Shown here in pieces: positions 54,655 through 61,029 of a stretch of 64,000 nt of DNA. The translations under genes and the position numbers were made by a program. This DNA comes from Marivirga salinae (GTDB taxonomy: Bacteria > Bacteroidota > Bacteroidia > Cytophagales > Cyclobacteriaceae): assembly GCF_030503855.1 (NCBI RefSeq), contig NZ_CP129971.1, positions 317,501 to 381,500 of the forward strand, written 5' to 3'. The notes under the pieces were generated by a model. That model saw only the letters and a list, made by a program, of their open reading frames with translations, was not told the DNA's origin and ran no database searches. Position 1 is the stretch's first letter. Each line of letters starts with the position of its first letter.

Positions 54655-55176
54655 TTTTTCTACATTGAATTTGAGAATTCCCTCAATCATTTCCTTTTTC
54701 ATAAGAAATGCGCTGTGAACTAAGCTATCTCGTTCTTTGTCGTATGTTATTCTAGAAAAAATGGCATTTCGCTCACTGAAATCCCGATATACTGAAAATT
54801 GAAATGCAGAATCTGTTGGGGTCACAGTTACTATGAAGTTTTCAATATTAGAAGTATCAACTTCAGCGTTCTTGACTTCCTGTATTGAAATTGGATAGTC
54901 CGCCAGTTGAACAGTTCTAATCCGTAATTGAGTTGGCTCATTCAAGTAGAATTTAGCAGCTTTTTGTGTTGTCGCTTCTTCAATTTGAATGACCTGCACC
55001 TTTCGTTCGAGTGAATATCTTTTTGCAACATCTCCTGGTATGTAATAGTAAGTTCTTACAGGCTTTTCTTCAAAAGCTTCAGAGTTCGAAACCACTGGTT
55101 CCTGTTTAGGTTCAGGTGTTGTGCATGCAGCAAGAAAAAGAATTAAAAAAAGTGTCAATGGGTTGAAATACTTCAT
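54637..55176 (-). CDS. Cassette E: hypothetical lipoprotein
   Basis: A 179-residue lipoprotein when started at the ATG at 55176 (signal FLILFLAAC, lipobox Cys 18). A longer reading from 55200 would begin inside the recombination core and is rejected. The mature part is an unrecognised mixed domain with an Arg/Tyr-rich start (PVRTYYYIPGDVAKRYSLERKVQVIQIEEA). The last codons (ESNKR-stop) lie within the attC-like site, as is common in gene cassettes. No family match. Confidence 0.65.
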   Translation of the reverse strand: MKYFNPLTLFLILFLAACTTPEPKQEPVVSNSEAFEEKPVRTYYYIPGDVAKRYSLERKVQVIQIEEATTQKAAKFYLNEPTQLRIRTVQLADYPISIQEVKNAEVDTSNIENFIVTVTPTDSAFQFSVYRDFSERNAIFSRITYDKERDSLVHSAFLMKKEMIEGILKFNVEKESNKR

Positions 55177-55186
55177 GTTCTGAATT

Positions 55187-55218
55187 GAGTCTAACGCCAC
55201 TGTATAAATTCGTGGCTG
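55187..55218 (-). other. attC-like site of cassette D, right arm
   Basis: The core GTTAGACTC (minus, 55195-55187) fits the GTTRRRY consensus exactly and is preceded by GGC, as in classical attC ends. The arm CTGTATAAATTCGTGGCTG (55200-55218) is complementary to the other half-site at 56573-56602, 1.35 kb away, across the IS110 element. Confidence 0.8.
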
Positions 55219-55262
55219 ATTAAAAGTATAAAAATTTCAGTTTACTACCGAGGCAATCCGCA

Positions 55263-55303
55263 GGATTGGCTTATTAAATTAATTTTCATCAATAAGTCAA
55301 TCC
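55263..55303 (-). terminator. Hairpin directly after the transposase stop
   Basis: GGATTGGCTTATT (55263-55275) and AATAAGTCAATCC (55291-55303) pair with one G-T-type mismatch around a 15-base loop. There is no T run, so it could instead be part of the element's end structure. Confidence 0.45.
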
Positions 55304-56320
55304 TTATCTTATGGATAAAGCAAGAGAGTTCAGGTAGTTTTTGTCATATTTTTTATTGTTACGAATAACCGCAAATAATCGATGAATGAGTTTAGACCGA
55401 ACCGCATTTAAAACTAGCATTTTATTTTTTCCCTCTTCCACTTTTCTAGTGTAGTAATCTCTTAATTCCCCATCAACCTGGATGGCTGAAAGGGCTGCCA
55501 TATGAAAGACTTGCTTTAATTTTTTATTAGCACGTTTAGAAACTCTTGCTTTGGTTTTTAAACTGCTACCAGACATAAATTGAAAAGGAGCTACACCAGC
55601 GTGACAAGCGAACTTTCTTGGGTCTGAAAAGTCTTTAAATCCTCTGGTAGCCACAATAGTTTGTATTGCTGCTTGTGTTCCTATTCCAGTTATTGAGGTA
55701 GATAGATTAAACTGATGCTTTAGATTATCATCGTCAGTTATGAGGTGATCAATCTGATCCTGTATGGATTTAAGCTGCAAGACCAGCGTTTTAATAATAG
55801 CCTTATATCGTTTGACTTTGTTTTTGTAGAAAGAGTCAGGGACATGTCCTTTTTGATCTTTGATTTGAGCAGTGTATTTAGTTTTGTCTGTTAAGATTAA
55901 ATCTCTTTCATTTAATAAAAATTTGAGTTCTTCAATAACTTCATCATCTCTATTATATAATTTCACTAAGTCTTTAAATCGGAAAGCATAAATGGCTATT
56001 TTTTCAGAATCAATTTTATCATTTTTAGATCTAGAGATACCCGAACGGTGTTTGATCTGAGCAGCATTTTCAATCCACAGATCAATAGCCATAGCTTTAC
56101 AAGCTTCAACTAAGGAGAAAATATAAAGTCCGGTAAACTCTGCACAAACCAAGCTGTTTTCAATATCAAAGCCATTTCTTTTAAGTGACTTTAAATGTAC
56201 AATAATACTTTTAGAGTTGTTTTTACAAACTGAGTGATTGAGTTCACCATCTGTGTTTAAAGTAGTAATGTCAATTTTAGCTTTGCTAATATCAATACCA
56301 ATAAAATTAGAATAATTCAT
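55304..56320 (-). CDS. IS110-family transposase (DEDD recombinase)
   Basis: A 338-residue transposase from the ATG at 56320 (MNYSNFIGIDISK); an upstream ATG at 56362 would add 14 residues not seen in the family. The N-terminal RuvC-like DEDD domain has Asp10 in GIDISKAK, Glu in VCAEFTGLY and the Asp pair in SKNDKIDSEKIA. A coiled-coil middle leads to the Transposase_20 domain with SITGIGTQAAIQTIVA and the serine motif GVAPFQFMSGSS. It appears intact. IS110 enzymes recombine DNA under guidance of a bridge RNA made from the element. Confidence 0.92.
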   Translation of the reverse strand: MNYSNFIGIDISKAKIDITTLNTDGELNHSVCKNNSKSIIVHLKSLKRNGFDIENSLVCAEFTGLYIFSLVEACKAMAIDLWIENAAQIKHRSGISRSKNDKIDSEKIAIYAFRFKDLVKLYNRDDEVIEELKFLLNERDLILTDKTKYTAQIKDQKGHVPDSFYKNKVKRYKAIIKTLVLQLKSIQDQIDHLITDDDNLKHQFNLSTSITGIGTQAAIQTIVATRGFKDFSDPRKFACHAGVAPFQFMSGSSLKTKARVSKRANKKLKQVFHMAALSAIQVDGELRDYYTRKVEEGKNKMLVLNAVRSKLIHRLFAVIRNNKKYDKNYLNSLALSIR

Positions 56321-56560
56321 AGATTTACTTTTAAGGATGAAACATAAAGGGATTAAGTACACTCCTAATGACCTTAATAGTCGAGACTAATATCTTATTG
56401 AGGTTTTGAGTACTTAAAAAATAGAATAGTACCTATAAGGATTCTAGATTTTATCTAGCGGATTGACTGGTTTACTATTCTACCTCCTTTCTTATTATAA
56501 TACAATATCGTAAATCTAAGGTGCGGATTGACGGGCTATCTACAAAGAACAAAAGGCTCA
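56321..56560 (-). ncRNA. Candidate bridge RNA region of the IS110 element
   Basis: The 240 bases upstream of the transposase carry no open frame, and IS110-group elements encode their bridge RNA here. GTCAATCCGC occurs twice on the minus strand (56532-56523 and 56467-56458), and the TAGTAAAC motif near 56478 recurs past the transposase near 55240. Such matches between the leader and the element ends are what donor-binding loops would produce. Exact RNA ends are unknown. Confidence 0.3.
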
Positions 56561-56572
56561 TTAACCTACTAA

Positions 56573-56602
56573 CAGCCATGATTTATACAGAATGTTGAAA
56601 TG
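56573..56602 (-). other. attC-like site of cassette D, left arm
   Basis: On the minus strand CATTTCAAC (56602-56594) is the exact complement of the box that starts cassette D (57359-57351). The arm CTGTATAAATCATGGCTG (56590-56573) pairs with the arm at 55200-55218 apart from one mismatch and one bulged base. Bulged bases on one strand are typical of attC sites. Confidence 0.8.
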
Positions 56603-56605
56603 AGT

Positions 56606-57340
56606 TTATTTTGGTTCCAGTAGCACTGTATTCTCAAACATTAATTTTTGATTTAGATGAGATTCTGTAACTCTGACTTTAATTTCTGTTTGACCAGGCT
56701 GTAAATTATCAATAACTAATTTTCCCCCAAGTGATTGAGAAACGGGAAGTTTTATAAAGCCTTGGTTATCATTTGGATAATCTGCTTCAAAGACCCTTTC
56801 GGTTGATAATTTCATTGCAACCATCATTATTTCTCCCTCATACTTTTGACCTGCTTTAAGACATTGTGTTTCATCAAATAAAACTGGATGAACAGCATCA
56901 TATTGATAAAAAAGATCATCAAACTGTTTTCTATATGATTGAATCGTTTCAACTACAATAAGCGCCAAATTATTGCTAAAAATTACTTTGTTCGACTCAG
57001 TCACCTGATTCAAACTTTGTTCCAATACTTTATAACTTTCGGAAGTAGTATTTAGAGTTGTTATAAGCTCCTTTGTCTTAGATTTCGCCAAATCTATTTC
57101 ATTGTCTTTTAATAGAAATGATATTGAATCATATGATTTCTTTAAATTGTCTTTTCGATGTTTGAGACGTACTCCTTCTAATCTAAAATTAGTTGCTTCA
57201 ACTTCTTCATCCAACTTATTTGCCACCTCTGAAATTCGAGAATCAAGATATTTAGTCTGGGATAATAATAATTGATTTTCTTTATCAGCGCAGGATGATA
57301 AAGTTAAGATGATAGATATAATAATTAATGTTCGGAACAT
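56606..57340 (-). CDS. Cassette D: hypothetical helical lipoprotein
   Basis: A 244-residue lipoprotein (LTLSSCADK, Cys 17). Residues 25-125 form a coiled coil (YLDSRISEVANKLDEEVEATNFRLEGVRLKHRKDNLKKSYDSISF); the C-terminal 90 residues are beta-rich (QSLGGKLVIDNLQPGQTEIKVRVTESHLNQKLMFENTVLLEPK). The latter resembles the C-terminal gliding-protein GldM-type beta module only in general character, so I make no assignment. The ATG lies 10 bases after the cassette's core box, and the stop is 3 bases from the next one. Confidence 0.65.
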   Translation of the reverse strand: MFRTLIIISIILTLSSCADKENQLLLSQTKYLDSRISEVANKLDEEVEATNFRLEGVRLKHRKDNLKKSYDSISFLLKDNEIDLAKSKTKELITTLNTTSESYKVLEQSLNQVTESNKVIFSNNLALIVVETIQSYRKQFDDLFYQYDAVHPVLFDETQCLKAGQKYEGEIMMVAMKLSTERVFEADYPNDNQGFIKLPVSQSLGGKLVIDNLQPGQTEIKVRVTESHLNQKLMFENTVLLEPK

Positions 57341-57350
57341 GGCAGTAATT

Positions 57351-57486
57351 CATTTCAACGTTAAGAATATAGGGCGTTGGGCAATTCAAAGCTCCAAACT
57401 ACCAAAACGCTACATATTTTCTTAAATGTAATCATTTTCAGCTTTAGCACTATTTGCCCAATGACCTATATTTAGTGTTGGCAGTA
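57351..57486 (-). other. attC-like site of the two-gene cassette
   Basis: On the minus strand TACTGCCAAC (57486-57477) is the exact 10-base complement of the box starting this cassette (59067-59058). Arms ATATAGGTCATTGGGCAA and, reverse-complemented, ATATAGGGCGTTGGGCAA (57367 onward) pair with two differences around a 68-base loop. The right box GTTGAAATG (57359-57351) belongs to cassette D. Total length is 136 bases. Confidence 0.85.
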
Positions 57487-57491
57487 TTTTT

Positions 57492-58247
57492 TTATTCTAA
57501 TTTATGGATAAGTTTTTTTAATGTACTACTGTCCATGCGATCTTTAAATTCTTGAGCAATTTTCGCTACTCTTTCGTCACTAAAGGAGTAAAGATCATTT
57601 TTTATGGCTTCCTTCAGCTCTTTCGCAAACAACTCTATTTTTGGTTTAACCCTACTATAGAAATTTTCCAACTTAGAGTGTAATAGTTCCTCGTGATCAC
57701 TCATTTCAGGGATTTTGTAAATTGTATCACTATATGTATCAGAATGCTTTATTGAGTTGTTTAATTTCTGACAATCAACGCAATCATTATATCCTTCCAA
57801 AGTGGTAATATTTATGCTTTTACTTTTGAAAAATGATTTCATTGCCTCCCAATTGTAAAAATCTTTTGTATTTACATCACTGTAGGCAATTTTAATTAGT
57901 CGTTTCATTATTACCTCTATATTTTTGAATAAATACATGATTCTCATTTCAAGAAGAGACTCTAGATATTCTCTTGAAAAGTCCATGTCTTGATAGTATT
58001 GGCTAACTTCATCTATTCTCTCCCATTCCTCATCAGTAATTTTATGATAATTATTCTCGTCAACGTCAGTAATTTTGTTGCCTACCAACTCAAATTGCTT
58101 TTTAGCGTCTTGATACTCTTTTTTTAGGTTATCAACAGATTCTTGAGTTGCCAGTTCAAAATTTTCAAATTGGAAAAGAATGACTTGTTCAAGGTGATCT
58201 TTTTTTATTGACTTTTCAAAATTAAGAAAGCTATGATCTATATCCAT
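57492..58247 (-). CDS. Cassette B/C second gene: helical protein, HEPN-like
   Basis: A 251-residue cytoplasmic, almost wholly helical and highly charged protein. The middle segment LLEMRIMYLFKNIEVIMKRLIKIAYSD is followed by CQKLNNSIKHSDTYSDTIYKIPEMS. The N-x(3)-KH pattern at the end of a helix resembles HEPN-type domains, where a polar-x(4-6)-His motif forms the active site; the usual Arg is replaced by Asn or Lys here. It is the second gene of a two-gene cassette and is followed at once by its attC-like site. The HEPN assignment is tentative. Confidence 0.6.
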   Translation of the reverse strand: MDIDHSFLNFEKSIKKDHLEQVILFQFENFELATQESVDNLKKEYQDAKKQFELVGNKITDVDENNYHKITDEEWERIDEVSQYYQDMDFSREYLESLLEMRIMYLFKNIEVIMKRLIKIAYSDVNTKDFYNWEAMKSFFKSKSINITTLEGYNDCVDCQKLNNSIKHSDTYSDTIYKIPEMSDHEELLHSKLENFYSRVKPKIELFAKELKEAIKNDLYSFSDERVAKIAQEFKDRMDSSTLKKLIHKLE

Positions 58248-58340
58248 TTGTCTTAAATTTTCAACAGTTTACGATTTATGTCCGTAAATTATACTATTTG
58301 TGAGATTTTCAAAATCTAAAGCAGTGTCGATAGAGGTAAC

Positions 58341-59042
58341 TTAATTAAGCAACTCATTAATTTTCTTTTTGTCAAATGCGACCTCCCTTAATAATTTTAA
58401 CTCGCTACTTTTAGTTAATTCTGTTTGCGTCAATTCTATGAATTTACTCAATTGATTTTTAAATTTCTTTAAATCTTCGCTGTCATTATTCGACATCTCT
58501 GAAAACTTTTTTGACAAACTAAGTATCAATTCTGTGTCCTTTTCAATTATATATTTTGAATAGTCAATTATGTCCGTGATAGTTTCTCGCTTTTGTTTAA
58601 CCTTTTGGTATTTTATTTCATACTTGGTATGTATAAGCTGTAAACAATCTAAGTGAAGTTGACTGAAGCAATGACTGTATTGATTTTCTAGATTATTTTC
58701 AAAATCAGAACAACTAAAAGTCAAAAGCTTTTTTGCCCTATCTGATCCTAGTAGCTCAATAGCTTTGCAAAATGAATTACAAGTGATGTTATGCAAAAAC
58801 TGATTTCTAAACTCCATTAATAGAAGAAGTTTTTGGTTTTCATCTTTCGAAAGTACTCCAATGTCAAAAAGTAAATCAATTTTATTCTTAAATGACAGAC
58901 TAGAATTCTTATTTCCTAAAGCTTTTAGATCTTCTTTACTAACATTTAAAAATAAAAGCACCAGTTTTGTAATACTACTTTCTACACTAAGAGCAAATTC
59001 AAGTACTTTCGCTCTTTTTTTAATATTCATTTCATCTTGCAT
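58341..59042 (-). CDS. Cassette B/C first gene: helical protein with RxxxxH motif
   Basis: A 233-residue helical cytoplasmic protein. MEFRNQFLHNITCNSF contains RNQFLH, an Arg-x4-His motif at the end of a helix as in HEPN RNase-like toxins and antiphage proteins; the preceding LSFKNKIDLLFDIGVLSKDENQKLLLL fits the HEPN helix pair. The ATG at 59042 is preferred because the upstream reading from 59066 starts in the recombination core. No attC-like site lies between this gene and the next (93-base gap), so both share one cassette. Confidence 0.6.
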   Translation of the reverse strand: MQDEMNIKKRAKVLEFALSVESSITKLVLLFLNVSKEDLKALGNKNSSLSFKNKIDLLFDIGVLSKDENQKLLLLMEFRNQFLHNITCNSFCKAIELLGSDRAKKLLTFSCSDFENNLENQYSHCFSQLHLDCLQLIHTKYEIKYQKVKQKRETITDIIDYSKYIIEKDTELILSLSKKFSEMSNNDSEDLKKFKNQLSKFIELTQTELTKSSELKLLREVAFDKKKINELLN

Positions 59043-59057
59043 GTAGTATGATGTTAT

Positions 59058-59267
59058 TACTGCCAACGGGCGCGTGTAAAAATCCGTGCGCCACTATTTA
59101 TTAAGATGATGAAGATAGCAATTTTTACTTTGCTACCAATAACTTGAATGCCTTGACTGCTAAAGCTCTAAGTAGGCTATGATGCCGTCAGCCAAAAATT
59201 GCGGGAATTAACCACTTTGCTTTCCTGAAACTGCTGAAGCGCATGGTTTTTACATAGTGTTATCAGC
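59058..59267 (-). other. attC-like site of cassette A
   Basis: On the minus strand GCTGATAAC (59267-59259) is the exact complement of the box starting cassette A (59829-59821). Arms TATGTAAAAACCATGCGC and, reverse-complemented, GTGTAAAAATCCGTGCGC (59074-59091) pair with three differences. The loop is 147 bases, giving a 210-base site, longer than classical attC sites. The loop itself contains a TAGCAA/TTGCTA hairpin near 59116-59137. The right box GTTGGCAGTA belongs to the next cassette. Confidence 0.8.
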
Positions 59268-59269
59268 TT

Positions 59270-59803
59270 CTATTCGAGTTCTAATAGTTCTTTCAGTCCA
59301 TGTCTTTTGAGTTTTACAATCTCTTCAGAAACGCTTTTGTCAGTTTCTAACCCTATGAAAGTTTCATCATCCTTGTAGTTGACCAATATTCTTCGTTGAC
59401 AGCTATCGAATTGAAAGTTTAAGTGATATTCGCTAACAATAGAATCCTTTACAAAGTATGCTGGCTCAGCATCTGGGTTCATCTCTCTTTCCCAATTATA
59501 ATTTACTTCAATTCTATGTCCGTCAGAATGTAGAGTCAAGCCATTATCTGCAACTGAGTATGTTCCTTTGGTTACCACAAAGTCCGACATACAGTCATTG
59601 ATTAATATATAGCTTGACTGAGTTGGAAATAATAGTTGCCCGCTACAGCAATCACACTCAAAATAGAAGTCACACTTCTTATAATTATCGAAATGTGTCT
59701 TAGAGCCGACTGTAAAAACCTTTCCTGTCAATGTTTCTTGCGCAAATGATTGTTCAAAGATAAAAAAGGATAGGAGCAATATAATTGTTCTAATCTTTGT
59801 CAT
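59270..59803 (-). CDS. Cassette A: hypothetical secreted protein
   Basis: A 178-residue exported protein from the ATG at 59803 (signal IILLLSFFIFEQSFAQ); a longer reading from 59845 would run through the recombination core. The mature part has a Cys-rich segment (YKKCDFYFECDCCSGQLLF) that could bind metal or form disulfides, then a beta-rich domain. No family recognised. The ATG is 17 bases from the core box, and the stop is 3 bases from the next site. Confidence 0.65.
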   Translation of the reverse strand: MTKIRTIILLLSFFIFEQSFAQETLTGKVFTVGSKTHFDNYKKCDFYFECDCCSGQLLFPTQSSYILINDCMSDFVVTKGTYSVADNGLTLHSDGHRIEVNYNWEREMNPDAEPAYFVKDSIVSEYHLNFQFDSCQRRILVNYKDDETFIGLETDKSVSEEIVKLKRHGLKELLELE

Positions 59804-59820
59804 TAGTGAGTAGTGGTATT

Positions 59821-59884
59821 GCTGATAACAATTGAATATAGTCACCCCCTGGTGACTATATATCTATTATACAGTTTTAAACAT
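59821..59884 (-). other. Possible short attC-like site or array boundary
   Basis: The box GTTATCAGC (minus, 59829-59821) starts cassette A. Immediately upstream is a perfect 11-bp hairpin ATATAGTCACC/GGTGACTATAT (59836-59861) with a 4-base loop. An AAC-ending box near 59874-59884 would give a 64-base site like classical attC sites. No complementary start box for a further cassette was found toward hisA, so this may be the relic of a lost cassette or another boundary structure. Confidence 0.45.
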
Positions 59885-59924
59885 ACTAATAATTTAATTG
59901 GAAACAAAGGGTGTAATAATAGAC

Positions 59925-59974
59925 TTAAACGAATTTTTAAATCACTAACCGTAGATTTAAACGTTTATTAAACG
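59925..59974. repeat. Three TTAAACG direct repeats
   Basis: TTAAACG occurs at 59925-59931, 59957-59963 and 59968-59974, in the 200-base gap between the cassette region and hisA. No gene is present in this gap. They could be protein-binding sites at the array's leading edge; nothing in the window shows which protein. Confidence 0.4.
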
Positions 59975-60082
59975 TATAATTCTACATTTAACATATCGAC
60001 ATGAAATATTCATTAAGAGGATAGGAAAACTCCTTAATTCTCAGATGAATTAATAAAAAAATTTGAATTTGCTATGAAAATC

Positions 60083-60805
60083 TTAAATCAAAAACTCTTT
60101 AAGGTCAGCAATTTTGATGTTTCCTTCATAGTAGGCTTTACCAAAAATAACGGCAAAAACACCCATGTCATTTAGCTTTCGGATGTCATCTACATTGCGC
60201 ACTCCTCCACTGGCTAATACACATATATCAGGAAACTCATCTAAAATACTTTGATATAAATCGAATGCTGGGCCAGCCAAAGAACCTTCTTTACTGATAT
60301 CGGTGGTTTTTACATATTTCAAGCCTCTGTCATAGAAATATCGGATGTGTTCTATGATGTCAATATCAGTATTTTGCATCCATCCTTTATAAGCAATTTT
60401 TCCATTTAAAGCATCTGCGCCTAAAGTGATCTTTTCTCTTCCATAGGAGACAATCCAGGAAGCAAAAAGCTCTTTTCTTTCCACAGCTATACTTGCGGCC
60501 GTGATATAATCTGCTCCATATTCGTAAGCTTTGCTAATATCACCATCCGTATTGATTCCTCCGGTGAAATCGAGCTCTAAATCCGTATAACCATGAATGG
60601 CTTCCAAGATGTGATAGTTCACTGGAGAGCCTCTATGTGCCCCATCCAAATCCACAATGTGGACTACTTTTATCCCACTATCTTCCAGTTTTCTGGCTAC
60701 ATCTATTGGCGAATCATCATACACTTTAGCACCCGCAATATCTGCGCCTTCAACCCTAATAATTTTACCGTCTCTGATGGCGATGGATGGAATAATTTGA
60801 ATCAT
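60083..60805 (-). CDS. hisA: HisA-like isomerase with altered catalytic Asp
   Basis: A 240-residue TIM barrel matching HisA, which opens the ribose of ProFAR in histidine synthesis: VVHIVDLDGAHRGSPVN, LDFTGGINTDGD, LGADALNGKIAYKGW, KTTDISKEGSLAGP and VLASGGVRNVDDI with the two phosphate-binding half-barrels. However the N-terminal motif reads IPSIAIRDGK, with Ala9 where HisA has the general-acid/base Asp (IPAIDL). The second catalytic Asp (GADA) is kept. No other his gene is nearby. It may be a paralogue of changed function. The overall fold call is firm, the activity is not. Confidence 0.75.
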   Translation of the reverse strand: MIQIIPSIAIRDGKIIRVEGADIAGAKVYDDSPIDVARKLEDSGIKVVHIVDLDGAHRGSPVNYHILEAIHGYTDLELDFTGGINTDGDISKAYEYGADYITAASIAVERKELFASWIVSYGREKITLGADALNGKIAYKGWMQNTDIDIIEHIRYFYDRGLKYVKTTDISKEGSLAGPAFDLYQSILDEFPDICVLASGGVRNVDDIRKLNDMGVFAVIFGKAYYEGNIKIADLKEFLI

Positions 60806-61013
60806 AGTTAAAATGGTTAAGAGTATGATGTTAAAAAATATTAGCGATTTTACAAGCTACAGCCCTGTTACAATTTAGTTAAGCTTTAAAGGGCTTTGAA
60901 ATTACAGCTTAAAATGGAATTTACAAAAGAAATAGGAAGAGAAAAATTTAGTTGTATGAATTTGAAATCATGCATTAAGTTAATTAAAAGCTAATTTTAC
61001 AAGATTTTCTCCT

Positions 61014-61021
61014 TAATTTTG
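61014..61021 (+). promoter_or_regulatory. -7 promoter box of the SprT-like gene
   Basis: TAATTTTG fits TAnnTTTG and ends 8 bases before the ATG at 61030, so any leader is very short. Confidence 0.4.
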
Positions 61022-61029
61022 AACACTTT

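Larger units (their letters stand above)
55219..56572 (-). mobile_element. IS110-family element inside an attC-like site
   Basis: These are the outer limits; the exact ends cannot be set because IS110 elements lack long terminal repeats and target duplications. The segment separates the two halves of one attC-like palindrome. It contains the transposase, about 250 non-coding bases upstream of it and about 85 downstream. The long upstream side fits the IS110 subgroup, whose bridge RNA is encoded there. Neighbouring sites have loops of 68-147 bases, so part of this segment is probably original loop. Confidence 0.8.

Noticed and set aside
58248..58340. An attC site between the two genes of the two-gene cassette
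   Set aside because: Only a short TTTACG/CGTAAA match exists; no AAC/GTT boxes with paired arms, and the flanking boxes match each other across both genes.
54487..59884. Reading the regular palindromic spacers as a CRISPR array
   Set aside because: Spacers are not repeats of one sequence; each pair of boxes is unique to its cassette and genes lie between them.
54487..59884. Treating the palindromes between the genes as plain terminators or MITEs
   Set aside because: The start-box/end-box complementarity is specific to each cassette, which neither explanation predicts.
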